Shown piece by piece: positions 25,566 through 34,201 of a stretch of 34,201 bases of DNA. The stretch is from Micromonospora rosaria (GTDB lineage Bacteria > Actinomycetota > Actinomycetes > Mycobacteriales > Micromonosporaceae): NCBI RefSeq assembly GCF_001567585.1, contig NZ_LRQV01000075.1:1-34201 (forward strand). Direction: 5' to 3'. The notes beneath the pieces were generated by a model. That model was not told where the DNA came from. It saw only the letters and a list, made by a program, of their open reading frames with translations, and made no database searches. Within the stretch, counting starts at the first letter, position 1; each line of letters opens with the position of its first letter. The position numbers and the translations under genes were made by a program.

Positions 25566-25602
25566 CATGCGTCCGCCGGGCGTGGGGCAGGGCGGACGCA
25601 TG
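25566..25602 (+). promoter_or_regulatory. 12-bp perfect inverted repeat in the kinase operon leader
   Basis: CATGCGTCCGCC (25566-25577) pairs exactly with GGCGGACGCATG (25591-25602) across 13 bases. It begins 4 bases after the -10-like TAGTAC and ends just before the ribosome site AGGGAGAG of the kinase. It could be an operator over the start of transcription or an RNA hairpin that limits ribosome access. Confidence 0.6.
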
Positions 25603-25613
25603 AGGGAGAGTGG

Positions 25614-26708
25614 ATGACCCTGGGCAGCATCGGGGGCTTCGAGTTGGTCAAGCCGCTCGGGTCAGGCGGGATGGGGGAGGTGTACTTCGCGGTCTCGCCG
25701 ACTGCGGACCGGGTCGCTCTCAAGGTGATCAGGAAGCACCTCGTCGAGGCGCCCACCGTCCGGGAACGGTTCGCCGCCGAAGTGGACAGTCTCCGCCTCG
25801 TCTTCGGCTCCCGTGTCGCCCGGCTCGAGGACGCCGACCCGTACGCCGACCCGGCCTGGCTGGCCGTGGAGTACGTCCCCGGAGCCACCCTGCGCCAGCA
25901 CGTCGACGCCCAGGGCCCGTTGTCGTTGCCGCTGGCGGCGATGGTCGGGGCGATGCTCGCCGACGGGCTGGCCAAGGTGCACCAGGCGAAGTTGCTGCAC
26001 CGGGACCTGAAGCCGCAGAACATCATCCTCGGCCCGGACGGTCCGAAGCTGATCGACTTCGGCCTGGCGGTACTGATCGGGCGGGACGGTCAGCTGACCG
26101 CCGACGGCGATCTCGTCGGCACGCCCGCGTACATGGCTCCCGAGCAGGTGAAGGGTGAGTTTTCCCTGACCGCCGCCGTGGACATCTACGGGCTGGCCGC
26201 CACGCTGGTGTTCGCGCTCACCGGGCACGGCCTCTACCCGTCCACGAACTCGTGGCATCTGCTGCTGCGGATCAGTGAGCCGGACGACCTGCCGGACCTC
26301 ACCGGGGTGCCGGCCGAGTTGGCACCGCTGCTCGGCACGATGCTGGCCCACGACCCGAGCGCCCGTCCCCGGCTCGACACGGTGCGTGCCCGGCTGCTGG
26401 AGGTGGCCGTCGCGGCCGGCGGGCGCGGCGTGGTGGAGCTGCGCGGGAAGGTCATCGAGCTGACCTACGACGAGGACAGCGAGCTGCTGGTGCCGCCGAG
26501 CCTCAGCGACCCCCGGCAGGACCCGGAAACCGCGACGGTGGACGAGCCACCGGAGCCGGAACCGACAACACCGGAGCCGGAGCCGACGACGCCGGAAACA
26601 GATCAGTCGGACCAGACGACATCGGCCCACCCGGTGCCACCCCCGACAGACCTGACCTGGCTCATCGAAAAGCTGCGCCACCAGTACGCCCGCCGCAACA
26701 CGCTGTAG
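25614..26708 (+). CDS. Soluble Ser/Thr protein kinase, first gene of the DISARM-like operon
   Basis: A 364-aa Hanks-type kinase with all key residues: glycine loop GSGGMGEV (16-23), Lys37 in ALKVI, HRDLKPQN (129-136), DFG (148-150), GTPAYMAPE (169-177). After the kinase domain (to about 270) comes a Pro/Glu/Thr-rich tail with an imperfect 7-residue tandem repeat (EPEPTTP), then a basic helix. Unlike PknB-type kinases it has no membrane helix or sensor domain, so it acts in the cytoplasm. The ATG at 25614 has AGGGAGAG 3 bases upstream. Only 18 bases separate its stop from the helicase gene. By analogy with the PglW kinase of BREX type 2 it may control or activate the defence proteins (inference). 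Confidence 0.88.
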   Translation: MTLGSIGGFELVKPLGSGGMGEVYFAVSPTADRVALKVIRKHLVEAPTVRERFAAEVDSLRLVFGSRVARLEDADPYADPAWLAVEYVPGATLRQHVDAQGPLSLPLAAMVGAMLADGLAKVHQAKLLHRDLKPQNIILGPDGPKLIDFGLAVLIGRDGQLTADGDLVGTPAYMAPEQVKGEFSLTAAVDIYGLAATLVFALTGHGLYPSTNSWHLLLRISEPDDLPDLTGVPAELAPLLGTMLAHDPSARPRLDTVRARLLEVAVAAGGRGVVELRGKVIELTYDEDSELLVPPSLSDPRQDPETATVDEPPEPEPTTPEPEPTTPETDQSDQTTSAHPVPPPTDLTWLIEKLRHQYARRNTL

Positions 26709-26726
26709 GAAGGCACCTCCCACCGC

Positions 26727-29531
26727 ATGTCCCACCCGCAAGCCGTGACCTTCGCCCCGGGTTCCCGTATCGAGGTGCGGGACGAGGAATGGCTGGTCCG
26801 CAGTGTGAAGACCGGCACCGCCGACGGCACCATGATCAAAGTCGTCGGGGTCTCCGAGTTCGTCCAGGACGTCGAGGCCACCTTCTTCACCGCCCTCGAC
26901 GCGATCACCCCGCTGGTCCCCGAGGAGACCGAGCTGGTGCGGGACACCACGTCCCGGTTCCGGCAGAGCCGGTTGTTCCTGGAGGCGGTGTTTCGGCGTA
27001 CCCCGCTGCCGCGCACCGAACGCGGCCTGGCCCTGGCCGACCGGTTCCTGCTGGATCCGCTCAGCTACCAGCAGCGCCCCGTCGAACTGGCCCTGTCCGG
27101 CCTGCGGCCCCGGATTCTGCTGGCCGACGTGGTCGGCCTGGGCAAGACGCTGGAGATCGGGCTGATCCTCGCCGAGCTGATCCGCCGGGGCCGGGGCGAC
27201 CGGATCCTGGTGGTCTCGCCGCAGCAGGTCCTCGAGCAGTTCCAGCGGGAGCTGTGGACCCGCTTCGCGATTCCGCTGGTCCGACTCGACTCGACGGGCA
27301 TCCAGCGGATCCAGCAGGAGATCCCGGCCGGCCGGAATCCCTTCACCCACTTCAAGCGGGCGATCATCTCGATCGACACGCTCAAGGACGCCGGCCAGTT
27401 CGGGCACCACCTTGACGCCACCACCTGGGACGCGGTGGTGATCGACGAGTCGCACAACCTGATCAACACGGGTACCCAACGCAACGAACTGGCCCGCAAG
27501 CTCGCCGCCCACTCCGATGCCCTGCTGCTGGCCAGCGCCACCCCGCACAGCGGTGACAAGGAATCCTTCGCCCAGCTCATCTCGCTGCTGGACCCGACGG
27601 CCATCGCCAACGAGAAGGACTACGAACCCGACGACATCGCCCACCTCTACCTGCGCCGGACGAAGATCAGCCCGGAGGTCCGGGACCAGATGGGCGACCG
27701 GTGGGCCGATCGGGGACCGTCCACGCCGGTCACCTGCGCGGCCGGTGACATCGAGGAGCAGATCTTCGACGAGCTGACCGACGTGTGGTTGGCCGGAAAG
27801 TGGAGCGACGACAGGATCACCGGCCAGCACCGGCTCTTCCCGTACACGTTGTTGAAGGCGTTCCTCTCCTCCCACCGGGCGCTGCACGAAACGGTGAAGA
27901 AGCGCCTGAGAGAGGCCACCGGCACCGAGCGCGTCGCCCTGACGCGGCTGGCCGAGCTGACGACCGCGATGACCGATGACGACTCCAGCAAGCTCCGCCA
28001 CCTCGAACAGCAGCTCAGAGAGATCGGGGTGGGCCGGGGCAGCGACATCCGGGCGGTGGTCTTCTCCGAGCGGGTCGCCACCATCAAGTGGCTGGCGGAG
28101 GTGGTGCCGGCCCGCCTCGGGCTCAAGCCGAACGCCGTGCGGGTGCTGCACGGGGGCATCCCCGACAAGGACGAGCAGCAGATCCTGCAGGAGTTCGAGC
28201 TGGCCGGCAGCGAGGTGCGGCTGCTCTTCACCGGCGATGTCGCCTCCGAGGGGGTCAACCTGCACCAGCAGTGCCACCACCTCTTCCACTACGACATCCC
28301 GTGGAGCCTGATCCGGATCGAGCAGCGCAACGGCCGCGTCGACCGGTACGGGCAGCAGCACCAGCCGCAGTTCCGCGCCCTGCTCCTCACCTCCGCGCGC
28401 GTGGACGCCAAGGACGACCGGACGGTCTCGGCGGCGCTGCTGCGCCGCGAGGAGAAGGCCCACCGCACCCTCGGCAGCGCCCACGCGGCCACCGGTTGTT
28501 TCGACGGTAAGGCCGAGGAGGACCGCCTGGTCCGTGACCTGCTCGCCGGCCGCACGGTGGACGAGTCCTACGAGGCCGCGCACGCCGAGGTGGACCCGAT
28601 GGCCGACCTGTTCGGCGATGTCGGCTCCGCACCGGAGACCACGGAGGTGCCCCGGGCCCGGGTGCCGAAGCTGTTCGACTCGACCCGGGACTTTGTCGAC
28701 ACCGCCCTGCACGAGATCTACCAGGACCGCCCCGAGGACCACATCGACCTGCGCCGCGAGGACGAGCTGCTGACCTTCCTCGCCCCGCCCGACCTGGTGC
28801 AGCGCCTCACCGACCTGCCCCGCAGCTACCTGCGCAACCACCGGGAGGGCGAGCAGCTACGCCTCAAGGTCACCTTCGACCGTACGCTGGCGCAGCGCAA
28901 GCTCGACCAGGCCCGGCAGTCCCGGACGCCGGTCTGGCCGGAGGTCGCCTTCCTCAGTGACGTCCACCCGATGGTCGACTGGCTGGTCGACAAGGTGCTG
29001 ATCCGGCTGGGCCGGCAGCAGGCCCCGGTGCTCACCGCCGACGTCACCGACCCGGTCTTCCTCGTCCAGGGCGTCTACGCCAACCGCCTCGGTCAGGCGA
29101 CCGTGGTCCAGTGGATGGCCGTCTCGGGCCTGCCCGATGCGCCGACGATCCGCCCGATGGACGAGGCGCTGCCCGCCGCCGGGGTCGGCCCGACGATGGT
29201 CAACCGGGTCGAGCCGGTGGACCTGGCCCCGCTGCGGGCGCTGCTGCCGCAGGCCGTCGCCGCCGCCCGACAGCACCTCGCCGGCAAGCGCGACGAGTTC
29301 GACGCCGCCAACGCCGCGCCGCTGCGCGAGCACCGGGCCCGCCTGGCGACCTTCCAACAGGCCAGCCTCTTCGACACCGGGCCCGCCCCGCACCGCGAGA
29401 GGCGGCGCCAGCGGGTGCAGGCCACCGTCTCCGAGCAGCACGACCTGCTCGACCGCCTGGAAACCGACGGCGAACCGCTGCTGCGGGTGCTCGCCGTCCT
29501 CGTACCGTCTGGGGAGCAGAGCGCCGCATGA
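26727..29531 (+). CDS. drmD: DrmD-like SNF2 helicase of class 1 DISARM
   Basis: A 934-aa superfamily 2 ATPase. The N-terminal 125 residues (GSRIEVRDEEWLVRSV, VVGVSEFVQD, SRLFLEAVFRRTPLP) are those I associate with DrmD. The first motor domain has Walker A VVGLGKT (135-141), the conserved GIQRIQQEIP and IISIDTLK stretches, DESH (240-243) and SATPH (270-274). The second has GDVASEGVNLHQQ and motif VI QRNGRVDRYGQ (533-543). A long C-terminal region without known domains follows. In class 1 DISARM this SNF2 protein pairs with an adenine methylase, DrmA and DrmB to block phage DNA. Its stop overlaps the methylase ATG by 4 bases. Alternative: another SNF2/methylase defence system. Confidence 0.8.
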   Translation: MSHPQAVTFAPGSRIEVRDEEWLVRSVKTGTADGTMIKVVGVSEFVQDVEATFFTALDAITPLVPEETELVRDTTSRFRQSRLFLEAVFRRTPLPRTERGLALADRFLLDPLSYQQRPVELALSGLRPRILLADVVGLGKTLEIGLILAELIRRGRGDRILVVSPQQVLEQFQRELWTRFAIPLVRLDSTGIQRIQQEIPAGRNPFTHFKRAIISIDTLKDAGQFGHHLDATTWDAVVIDESHNLINTGTQRNELARKLAAHSDALLLASATPHSGDKESFAQLISLLDPTAIANEKDYEPDDIAHLYLRRTKISPEVRDQMGDRWADRGPSTPVTCAAGDIEEQIFDELTDVWLAGKWSDDRITGQHRLFPYTLLKAFLSSHRALHETVKKRLREATGTERVALTRLAELTTAMTDDDSSKLRHLEQQLREIGVGRGSDIRAVVFSERVATIKWLAEVVPARLGLKPNAVRVLHGGIPDKDEQQILQEFELAGSEVRLLFTGDVASEGVNLHQQCHHLFHYDIPWSLIRIEQRNGRVDRYGQQHQPQFRALLLTSARVDAKDDRTVSAALLRREEKAHRTLGSAHAATGCFDGKAEEDRLVRDLLAGRTVDESYEAAHAEVDPMADLFGDVGSAPETTEVPRARVPKLFDSTRDFVDTALHEIYQDRPEDHIDLRREDELLTFLAPPDLVQRLTDLPRSYLRNHREGEQLRLKVTFDRTLAQRKLDQARQSRTPVWPEVAFLSDVHPMVDWLVDKVLIRLGRQQAPVLTADVTDPVFLVQGVYANRLGQATVVQWMAVSGLPDAPTIRPMDEALPAAGVGPTMVNRVEPVDLAPLRALLPQAVAAARQHLAGKRDEFDAANAAPLREHRARLATFQQASLFDTGPAPHRERRRQRVQATVSEQHDLLDRLETDGEPLLRVLAVLVPSGEQSAA

Positions 29532-32500
29532 GCTTCGAGTCGTTGACCAACCGTGGCGAGTACCTCTCCGCGCACTACCTCGCCGAGGTCCTGCCCACCA
29601 CCCTCAAGGGCGGCCTGGCCAAGCGGTGGGCCGAAGAGGAGAAGGGCGGGCGGGTCACCCCGCGCGCCGGCCTGCGCCGGATCCGCCGGGACTTCTTCGA
29701 CGCCAAGACCGAGCTGACCGACGAGGAGTTCTTCGACCCGAAGCGGCTGCGCAAGCACCACCAGGAGGTGCTGCGGGCGCTCGGGTTCGACCCCCAGCCG
29801 CAGACCCTCACCGTGGAACGCGGCGGCCACGAGCACGAGGTCGTCGTCGCCCACGCCGAGCTGGCCAGCGGCCACGGCATCCTCGCCCTGGACTGCGGCT
29901 GGGCGGTGGACCCGGAGGACGCCCAGAACCCGGACGGCGCGGGCCTGCTGCTCGACCCGGTCGCCCTACCCGGCAACGAGACCATCACCACCGGCGCCAA
30001 GCTCGCCTCCTGGCTCTTCGCCGCCGAGAGCCCGAAACCACGGTACGTGCTGATCCTCAGCGGCGGCGTGCTCACCCTCGCCGACCGCACGGTCTGGGGG
30101 GAGGGCCGCTACCTGGCGGTCAGCCTCGACACCGCGTACGCCCGCAACGACGGCACCGAGTACGACGTCGTCGCCGCACTCTTCGGCGCGGACTCGCTGC
30201 GCCCGCCCGCCGAGGGCGGCACCGAGCCCCTCGCGGACCTGGTCGCCGGCTCCCGCCAGCACGCCGTGGGTGTCTCCGGTGAGCTGCGGGAGGGGCTGAA
30301 GGTCTCCGTCGAGCTGATCGCCAACGAGGTGCTGGACCGCATCCGCGACGCCGGCTACCAGCCGCAGCAGGTGATGGAGCTGGACGAGTTGGCCCGGGAG
30401 TTGGGCCGGCAGGCGTTGCGCTACCTGTACCGGGTCCTCTTCCTGCTCTACGCCGAAGCCCGCCCCGAACTGGGCGTACTCCCGGTCAACGACCCCGACT
30501 ACCTGCGCGGCTACAGCCTGGCCCGGCTCGGTGACCTGGTCGCCCGGCCGCTGCCGGCCTCCGCCGAGGGCGGTCGGCACCTGCACGACTCGCTGGACCT
30601 GTTGTTCCGCATGGTCAACGAGGGGCACCGTCCGCGCGCCGGGGTCGCCGTGGCGGAATCGGCCAGTGAGGGGGAGGGGCCGCGCTTCGAGCCGCTGCGC
30701 TCGGACCTGTTCCTGCCGGAGCGGACCCACCTGATCGGCCGTTCCGTCCCCGCGCCGGACGGGGACGACGACGACGGAGACGGGCCGACGATCGACACCC
30801 GGCTGCGCAACAAGGTGCTGCACGAGGTGCTGCGCCGGCTGATGCTCACCAAGGGCGGCAAGCGCCGCCGGGGCGGCTTCATCTCGTACGCCCAGCTCGG
30901 CATCAACCAGCTCGGCGCGGTGTACGAGGGGCTGATGTCGTACACCGGGTTCGTCGCCACCGAGCGCCTCTACGAGGTGGCCAAGAACGGCGACCCGAAG
31001 GACGGCTCGTGGATGGTCCCCGCCTCGAAGATCGAGGAGTACGACGATGGCGTCTTCGTCTATCGGGAGAACGCGTACACGGGTATCCGCAGCCGGGTCT
31101 GCTACGAGCCGGGCCAGTTCGTCTACCGGCTGGCCGGCCGGGACCGGCAGACCAGCGCCTCCTACTACACCCCGCAGTCGCTGACCGAGGTCACCGTCCA
31201 GCTCGCCCTGAAGTACCGCCTGGACCAGGAGGGCACCACCACCCCGGCACGTGAGCTGCTGGACTGGACGATCTGCGAGCCGGCGCTCGGCTCCGGCGCG
31301 TTCCTCAACGAGGCGATCAACCAGGTCGCCGCCGAGTACCTGCGCCGTCGGCAGCGGGAGCTGGAGACCACCCTCGACCCCGAGGACTACCACCTGGAAC
31401 TCCAGCGGGTGAAGGCGTACATCGCGCTGCACAACTGTTACGGCGTCGACCTGAACCGCACCGCCGTCGAGCTGGCCGAGGTCAGCCTCTGGCTCAACGT
31501 CATGCACGCCGGCCTCCAGGCCCCCTGGTTCGGCCTGCACCTGCAACGCGGCAACTCACTGATCGGCTGCGGACGCAAGACCTACACCCCGGGCCAGCTC
31601 ACCGACAAGTCGTGGCTGACCAGCGCGCCCGCCGAGAAGCCCTTCCGGGACGGCCCGATCGACGACGGCACCGTCCACCACTTCCTGCTCCCCGCCGACG
31701 GGTGGGGCGCGGTCGCGGGGGAGAAGGAGGCCCGCGAGCTGGCCCCGGCCGAGACCGCCAAACTCAAATCCTGGCGTACGGCGATGAAGCGCGCCCCGTC
31801 GACCAAGGGCACCAAAGGGAAGAATTCGCAGGTCAAGCGGCTGCAGGGGCTAGCCGGGCGGGTGGAGTTCCTGTGGGGTCTGGTGCAGGAGCGCCTCGCC
31901 ATCTCGGAGCGGGAGATCCGCCGCGACATCGCCGTCTGGGGCGCGAAGGACCTGCCCCCGGTCGACGGGGCGGTGCCCCGGGAGGAGATCCTCGCCGATC
32001 TGACCGCGCCCGGCACCCCGTACTGGCGGCTCAAGACGCTGATGGACGCGTGGTGCGCGCTGTGGTTCTGGCCGCTGGACAAGGTCGGTCTGCTCGACGG
32101 CTCCGACCCGGCCTATCCGCCCACCCCCGTCGAGGTCACCCACGTCAAGGACGAGCCGGCGAACGACGAACCGACCGTCTTCGAGACGCAGGACATCTTC
32201 GGCAACGTGCAGCCGCAGCAGATGAAATTGCCGACCAAGCCGACCGGCGGCACCCGCCGGGTGACGGTGGCCGAACAGCTCCGGCGACAGGTGCCCCTGA
32301 CCAACCTCGACGACTGGCTGACCTTCGCCGAAGCCCTCATCGGCCGCAGCGACGCCGACGAGGACACCGCCCGCTTCTACGGCCGCAAGCTCACCAGCCT
32401 GGCCGAGCTGAGCGAGTTCGAGCAGAAACTCGACGGCGTGATCGGCGTCGATTCGCCCTGGACCCTCGCCGACCGCTTCCCTTGGCTCCTCACCGCCAAC

Positions 32501-34201
32501 CAGATCGCCACCGACCAAGGCTTCTTCCATTGGGAACTCACCTTCGCCCAAGCCTTCATCAAGGGTGGTTTCGACCTTCAGGTCGGAAATCCGCCATGGG
32601 TCAGACCGCGCAAAGACCAGCCAGGAGCGTTGGCGGAGTTGGAACCGTGGTTCATGCTGGCTGATAAGCCCGCGAGCGTCGATTGGGAACGCCGAAAAAA
32701 ATTGACGGTGGGTCGACCCGTTGCGCTCAGATACTTTCTTGCGGAGGTGCTAAATCAAGCCGTAGTTGCTTCTTTCCTTGGCTCCTCGTGCACGTACTCA
32801 CATCTCGTAGGAACTCAGCCAAATCTGTACCGCGCATTTATGATCAAGTGCTGGTCTTTGATGAAGCGTGTGGGTCTGTGTGCACTCATTCATCCCGATA
32901 GTCATATGGCTGGCATCAAGGAGGCGCCTCTGCGTGGCGCAACCTACAGAAGATTGCGCTTGCATGCCCATTTCTCAAACCGTCGACTCCTCTTTCCTGA
33001 AATCGAGTGGACGAAGCAATTCGGAATTCATGTATACGGCTCGGAATCAGAGATCGATTTCCTGAGCGTCAGTTGGCTGTTTGATCCAACCACCCTGACT
33101 GGATCTCTCGATCACGACGGGGACGGGGGTGCGCCTGGCATTCGTGTGGATGGTCGCTGGGATGTAAGGCCTCATGCGGCAAGGTTGGTAAAGGTGGACT
33201 CCGCAGCGCTTAGAGAATGGCATAAAATCGGAGGTGAGGAGGGATCGGTGGAGGAAACAAGACTCCTCTATCCGGTAAGTACTTTCGAGCAGCGCGCCAT
33301 TGCGGCGCTTGGAGAATACCCTTACCGACTTGCGTCGCAACTTCCTCACATATCGCCTGGATTCGACGAATCGAAGGATTCGAAGGCGGGTGTGTTCGGG
33401 TGGGACACTTATGATCCCGCGAGTTGGTCCGACGTTATCTACCAGGGCCCCTTGTTCGGTATCGCAAACCCTATGGCGAAGATGCCTCGCATCCCATGTC
33501 GTCTGAACAGGGACTATGACGCGTACGATCTGACGCAGCTGCAGGCTGATGCCGTTCCTAGGACCAACCTCCGACGCTTTGTCGGGGCGGGCCAGTTTAG
33601 AGAGATGCAAGATCAATGGCTAATGCGGGCTTCCCCGGTTGCGGATTCGCCTATAGTGACTCGCAATAGCTCGGATTTGTATCGGTTGTTTTGGCGTAGA
33701 ATGGTGGCATTCGATACCGAAAGAAGCCTTTTCTCTGCAATCCTGCCGCCGGGGCCATCTCATGTTAATACTGTCCACTCGATGTCTCTCGGAGATCATC
33801 TTTCCACAGCGTTGGTAGCAGGGTTCTGGGCCTCCTTGCCACTGGACTATCTGCTGAGGATTTCGGGTAAGGCTGACCTGAGGAATACGGACGCTGGTAG
33901 GCTTCCTGCGCCTATCCCCGGGCATCCCCTGCAATCAGACCTGCTCTTGCGAGTGCTCCGTCTTAATTGCTTGACTAAAGCATATGAAGACTTTTGGCGA
34001 GAGCTTTATCGGCCCGAGTGGTCCGACCTGAAATGGGCGGTATCCTGGCCGGGCGCGGGAGCCCTGGGCGGCGTTGGTGAAGTTTGGAGCTGGGACACAC
34101 CGCTTCGGGTTGACCGGGACCGGCGCGCTGCTCTTGTAGAGATTCAGCCATTTTCATCGTGCGTAGCGGTTGGCTTCGACGTGGTGCAGGACGAGGATGG
34201 C
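29528..34201 (+). CDS. drmMI: DrmMI-like large N6-adenine DNA methyltransferase (partial, runs off window)
   Basis: An open frame of 1558 codons with no stop before the window ends. The N-terminus SFESLTNRGEYLSAHYLAEVLP fits class 1 DISARM methylases and related PglX/type IIG enzymes. The methylase core has YYTP (546-549), motif I CEPALGSGAF (583-592) and motif IV NPPW (1021-1024), all intact. The roughly 430 residues between motifs I and IV contain helical inserts. The part after NPPW should include target recognition. Its ATG overlaps the drmD stop by 4 bases, indicating translational coupling. GC content drops abruptly near NPPW and stays low to the edge. The enzyme likely marks host DNA as self; whether nuclease activity is linked cannot be judged here. 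Confidence 0.82.
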   Translation, partial: MSFESLTNRGEYLSAHYLAEVLPTTLKGGLAKRWAEEEKGGRVTPRAGLRRIRRDFFDAKTELTDEEFFDPKRLRKHHQEVLRALGFDPQPQTLTVERGGHEHEVVVAHAELASGHGILALDCGWAVDPEDAQNPDGAGLLLDPVALPGNETITTGAKLASWLFAAESPKPRYVLILSGGVLTLADRTVWGEGRYLAVSLDTAYARNDGTEYDVVAALFGADSLRPPAEGGTEPLADLVAGSRQHAVGVSGELREGLKVSVELIANEVLDRIRDAGYQPQQVMELDELARELGRQALRYLYRVLFLLYAEARPELGVLPVNDPDYLRGYSLARLGDLVARPLPASAEGGRHLHDSLDLLFRMVNEGHRPRAGVAVAESASEGEGPRFEPLRSDLFLPERTHLIGRSVPAPDGDDDDGDGPTIDTRLRNKVLHEVLRRLMLTKGGKRRRGGFISYAQLGINQLGAVYEGLMSYTGFVATERLYEVAKNGDPKDGSWMVPASKIEEYDDGVFVYRENAYTGIRSRVCYEPGQFVYRLAGRDRQTSASYYTPQSLTEVTVQLALKYRLDQEGTTTPARELLDWTICEPALGSGAFLNEAINQVAAEYLRRRQRELETTLDPEDYHLELQRVKAYIALHNCYGVDLNRTAVELAEVSLWLNVMHAGLQAPWFGLHLQRGNSLIGCGRKTYTPGQLTDKSWLTSAPAEKPFRDGPIDDGTVHHFLLPADGWGAVAGEKEARELAPAETAKLKSWRTAMKRAPSTKGTKGKNSQVKRLQGLAGRVEFLWGLVQERLAISEREIRRDIAVWGAKDLPPVDGAVPREEILADLTAPGTPYWRLKTLMDAWCALWFWPLDKVGLLDGSDPAYPPTPVEVTHVKDEPANDEPTVFETQDIFGNVQPQQMKLPTKPTGGTRRVTVAEQLRRQVPLTNLDDWLTFAEALIGRSDADEDTARFYGRKLTSLAELSEFEQKLDGVIGVDSPWTLADRFPWLLTANQIATDQGFFHWELTFAQAFIKGGFDLQVGNPPWVRPRKDQPGALAELEPWFMLADKPASVDWERRKKLTVGRPVALRYFLAEVLNQAVVASFLGSSCTYSHLVGTQPNLYRAFMIKCWSLMKRVGLCALIHPDSHMAGIKEAPLRGATYRRLRLHAHFSNRRLLFPEIEWTKQFGIHVYGSESEIDFLSVSWLFDPTTLTGSLDHDGDGGAPGIRVDGRWDVRPHAARLVKVDSAALREWHKIGGEEGSVEETRLLYPVSTFEQRAIAALGEYPYRLASQLPHISPGFDESKDSKAGVFGWDTYDPASWSDVIYQGPLFGIANPMAKMPRIPCRLNRDYDAYDLTQLQADAVPRTNLRRFVGAGQFREMQDQWLMRASPVADSPIVTRNSSDLYRLFWRRMVAFDTERSLFSAILPPGPSHVNTVHSMSLGDHLSTALVAGFWASLPLDYLLRISGKADLRNTDAGRLPAPIPGHPLQSDLLLRVLRLNCLTKAYEDFWRELYRPEWSDLKWAVSWPGAGALGGVGEVWSWDTPLRVDRDRRAALVEIQPFSSCVAVGFDVVQDEDG
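32560..34201. other. Low-GC segment inside the methylase gene
   Basis: Hand counts give 39 G+C of 60 at 30901-30960 (65%), 64 of 120 at 32701-32820 (53%) and 28 of 60 at 33661-33720 (47%). Codons rare elsewhere in the window (AGA, ATA, CTA, AAT, GAT) become common from about 32,600, while the reading frame stays open. Composition therefore changes within one gene. Confidence 0.8.

Noticed and set aside
25662..28841. 1059-codon open frame antisense to the kinase and drmD genes
   Set aside because: It is composed of low-complexity Val/Gly/Arg-rich sequence that reflects the opposite strand. The plus strand encodes two complete, well-known enzymes.
33047..33934. Minus-strand frames of 189 and 104 codons in the low-GC segment
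   Set aside because: The plus-strand methylase frame is open through the whole region and continues a recognised protein. The minus frames have no ribosome site or domain.

Overview
The window is high-GC DNA with GTG starts, dense short intergenic gaps, strong GC-rich hairpin terminators and several apparently leaderless genes. The gene content (Rpf-LysM protein under a ydaO-type riboswitch, DUF1707 protein, tandem-MerR regulators, snapalysin-type protease, small Micromonospora-like proteins) points to an actinobacterium, most likely Micromonosporaceae (Micromonospora or a close relative). The genus is an inference from gene content and style, not from a search.

Layout. 1-3.8 kb: a tail of an upstream gene, a tyrosine-phosphatase-like protein, and a divergent pair made of a UvrA-like ABC protein of the DrrC drug-resistance type and a regulator with two MerR helix-turn-helix domains. 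3.8-8.8 kb: cell envelope genes, namely a secreted protein made of two near-identical modules, two paralogous D-Ala-D-Ala carboxypeptidases, a tiny acidic protein between them, and a VanX-type dipeptidase lipoprotein overlapping the second carboxypeptidase. 8.9-13.5 kb: an esterase, RtcB RNA ligase, a second tandem-MerR regulator, and a secreted protease that joins a snapalysin metalloprotease to a trypsin-fold serine protease. 13.6-19.2 kb: a repeat element, HtpG, a small conserved protein, a c-di-AMP riboswitch in front of an Rpf-LysM resuscitation factor, a diacylglycerol-kinase-type lipid kinase and a DUF1707 membrane protein. 19.4-21.6 kb (minus strand): a DUF4352-like lipoprotein, a membrane-anchored protein and an RNase H-fold protein.

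21.6 kb to the right edge reads as a defence or DNA-modification island. It starts with two genes, a degenerate DEDDh exonuclease/BRCT-like membrane protein and an HTH-N6-methylase-specificity fusion. Their promoters are 79% identical over 57 bp without gaps. A short possible type VII secretion-target remnant follows. Then comes a tight operon: a soluble Ser/Thr kinase, a DrmD-like SNF2 helicase, and a very large DrmMI-like adenine methylase that overlaps drmD by 4 bp and runs off the window. This looks like the front of a class 1 DISARM anti-phage system led by a kinase; drmA, drmB and drmC would be expected just outside the window. GC falls sharply inside the methylase gene, from about 65% to about 50% at the NPPW motif, so its target-recognition half appears to have a different origin from the rest of the operon.
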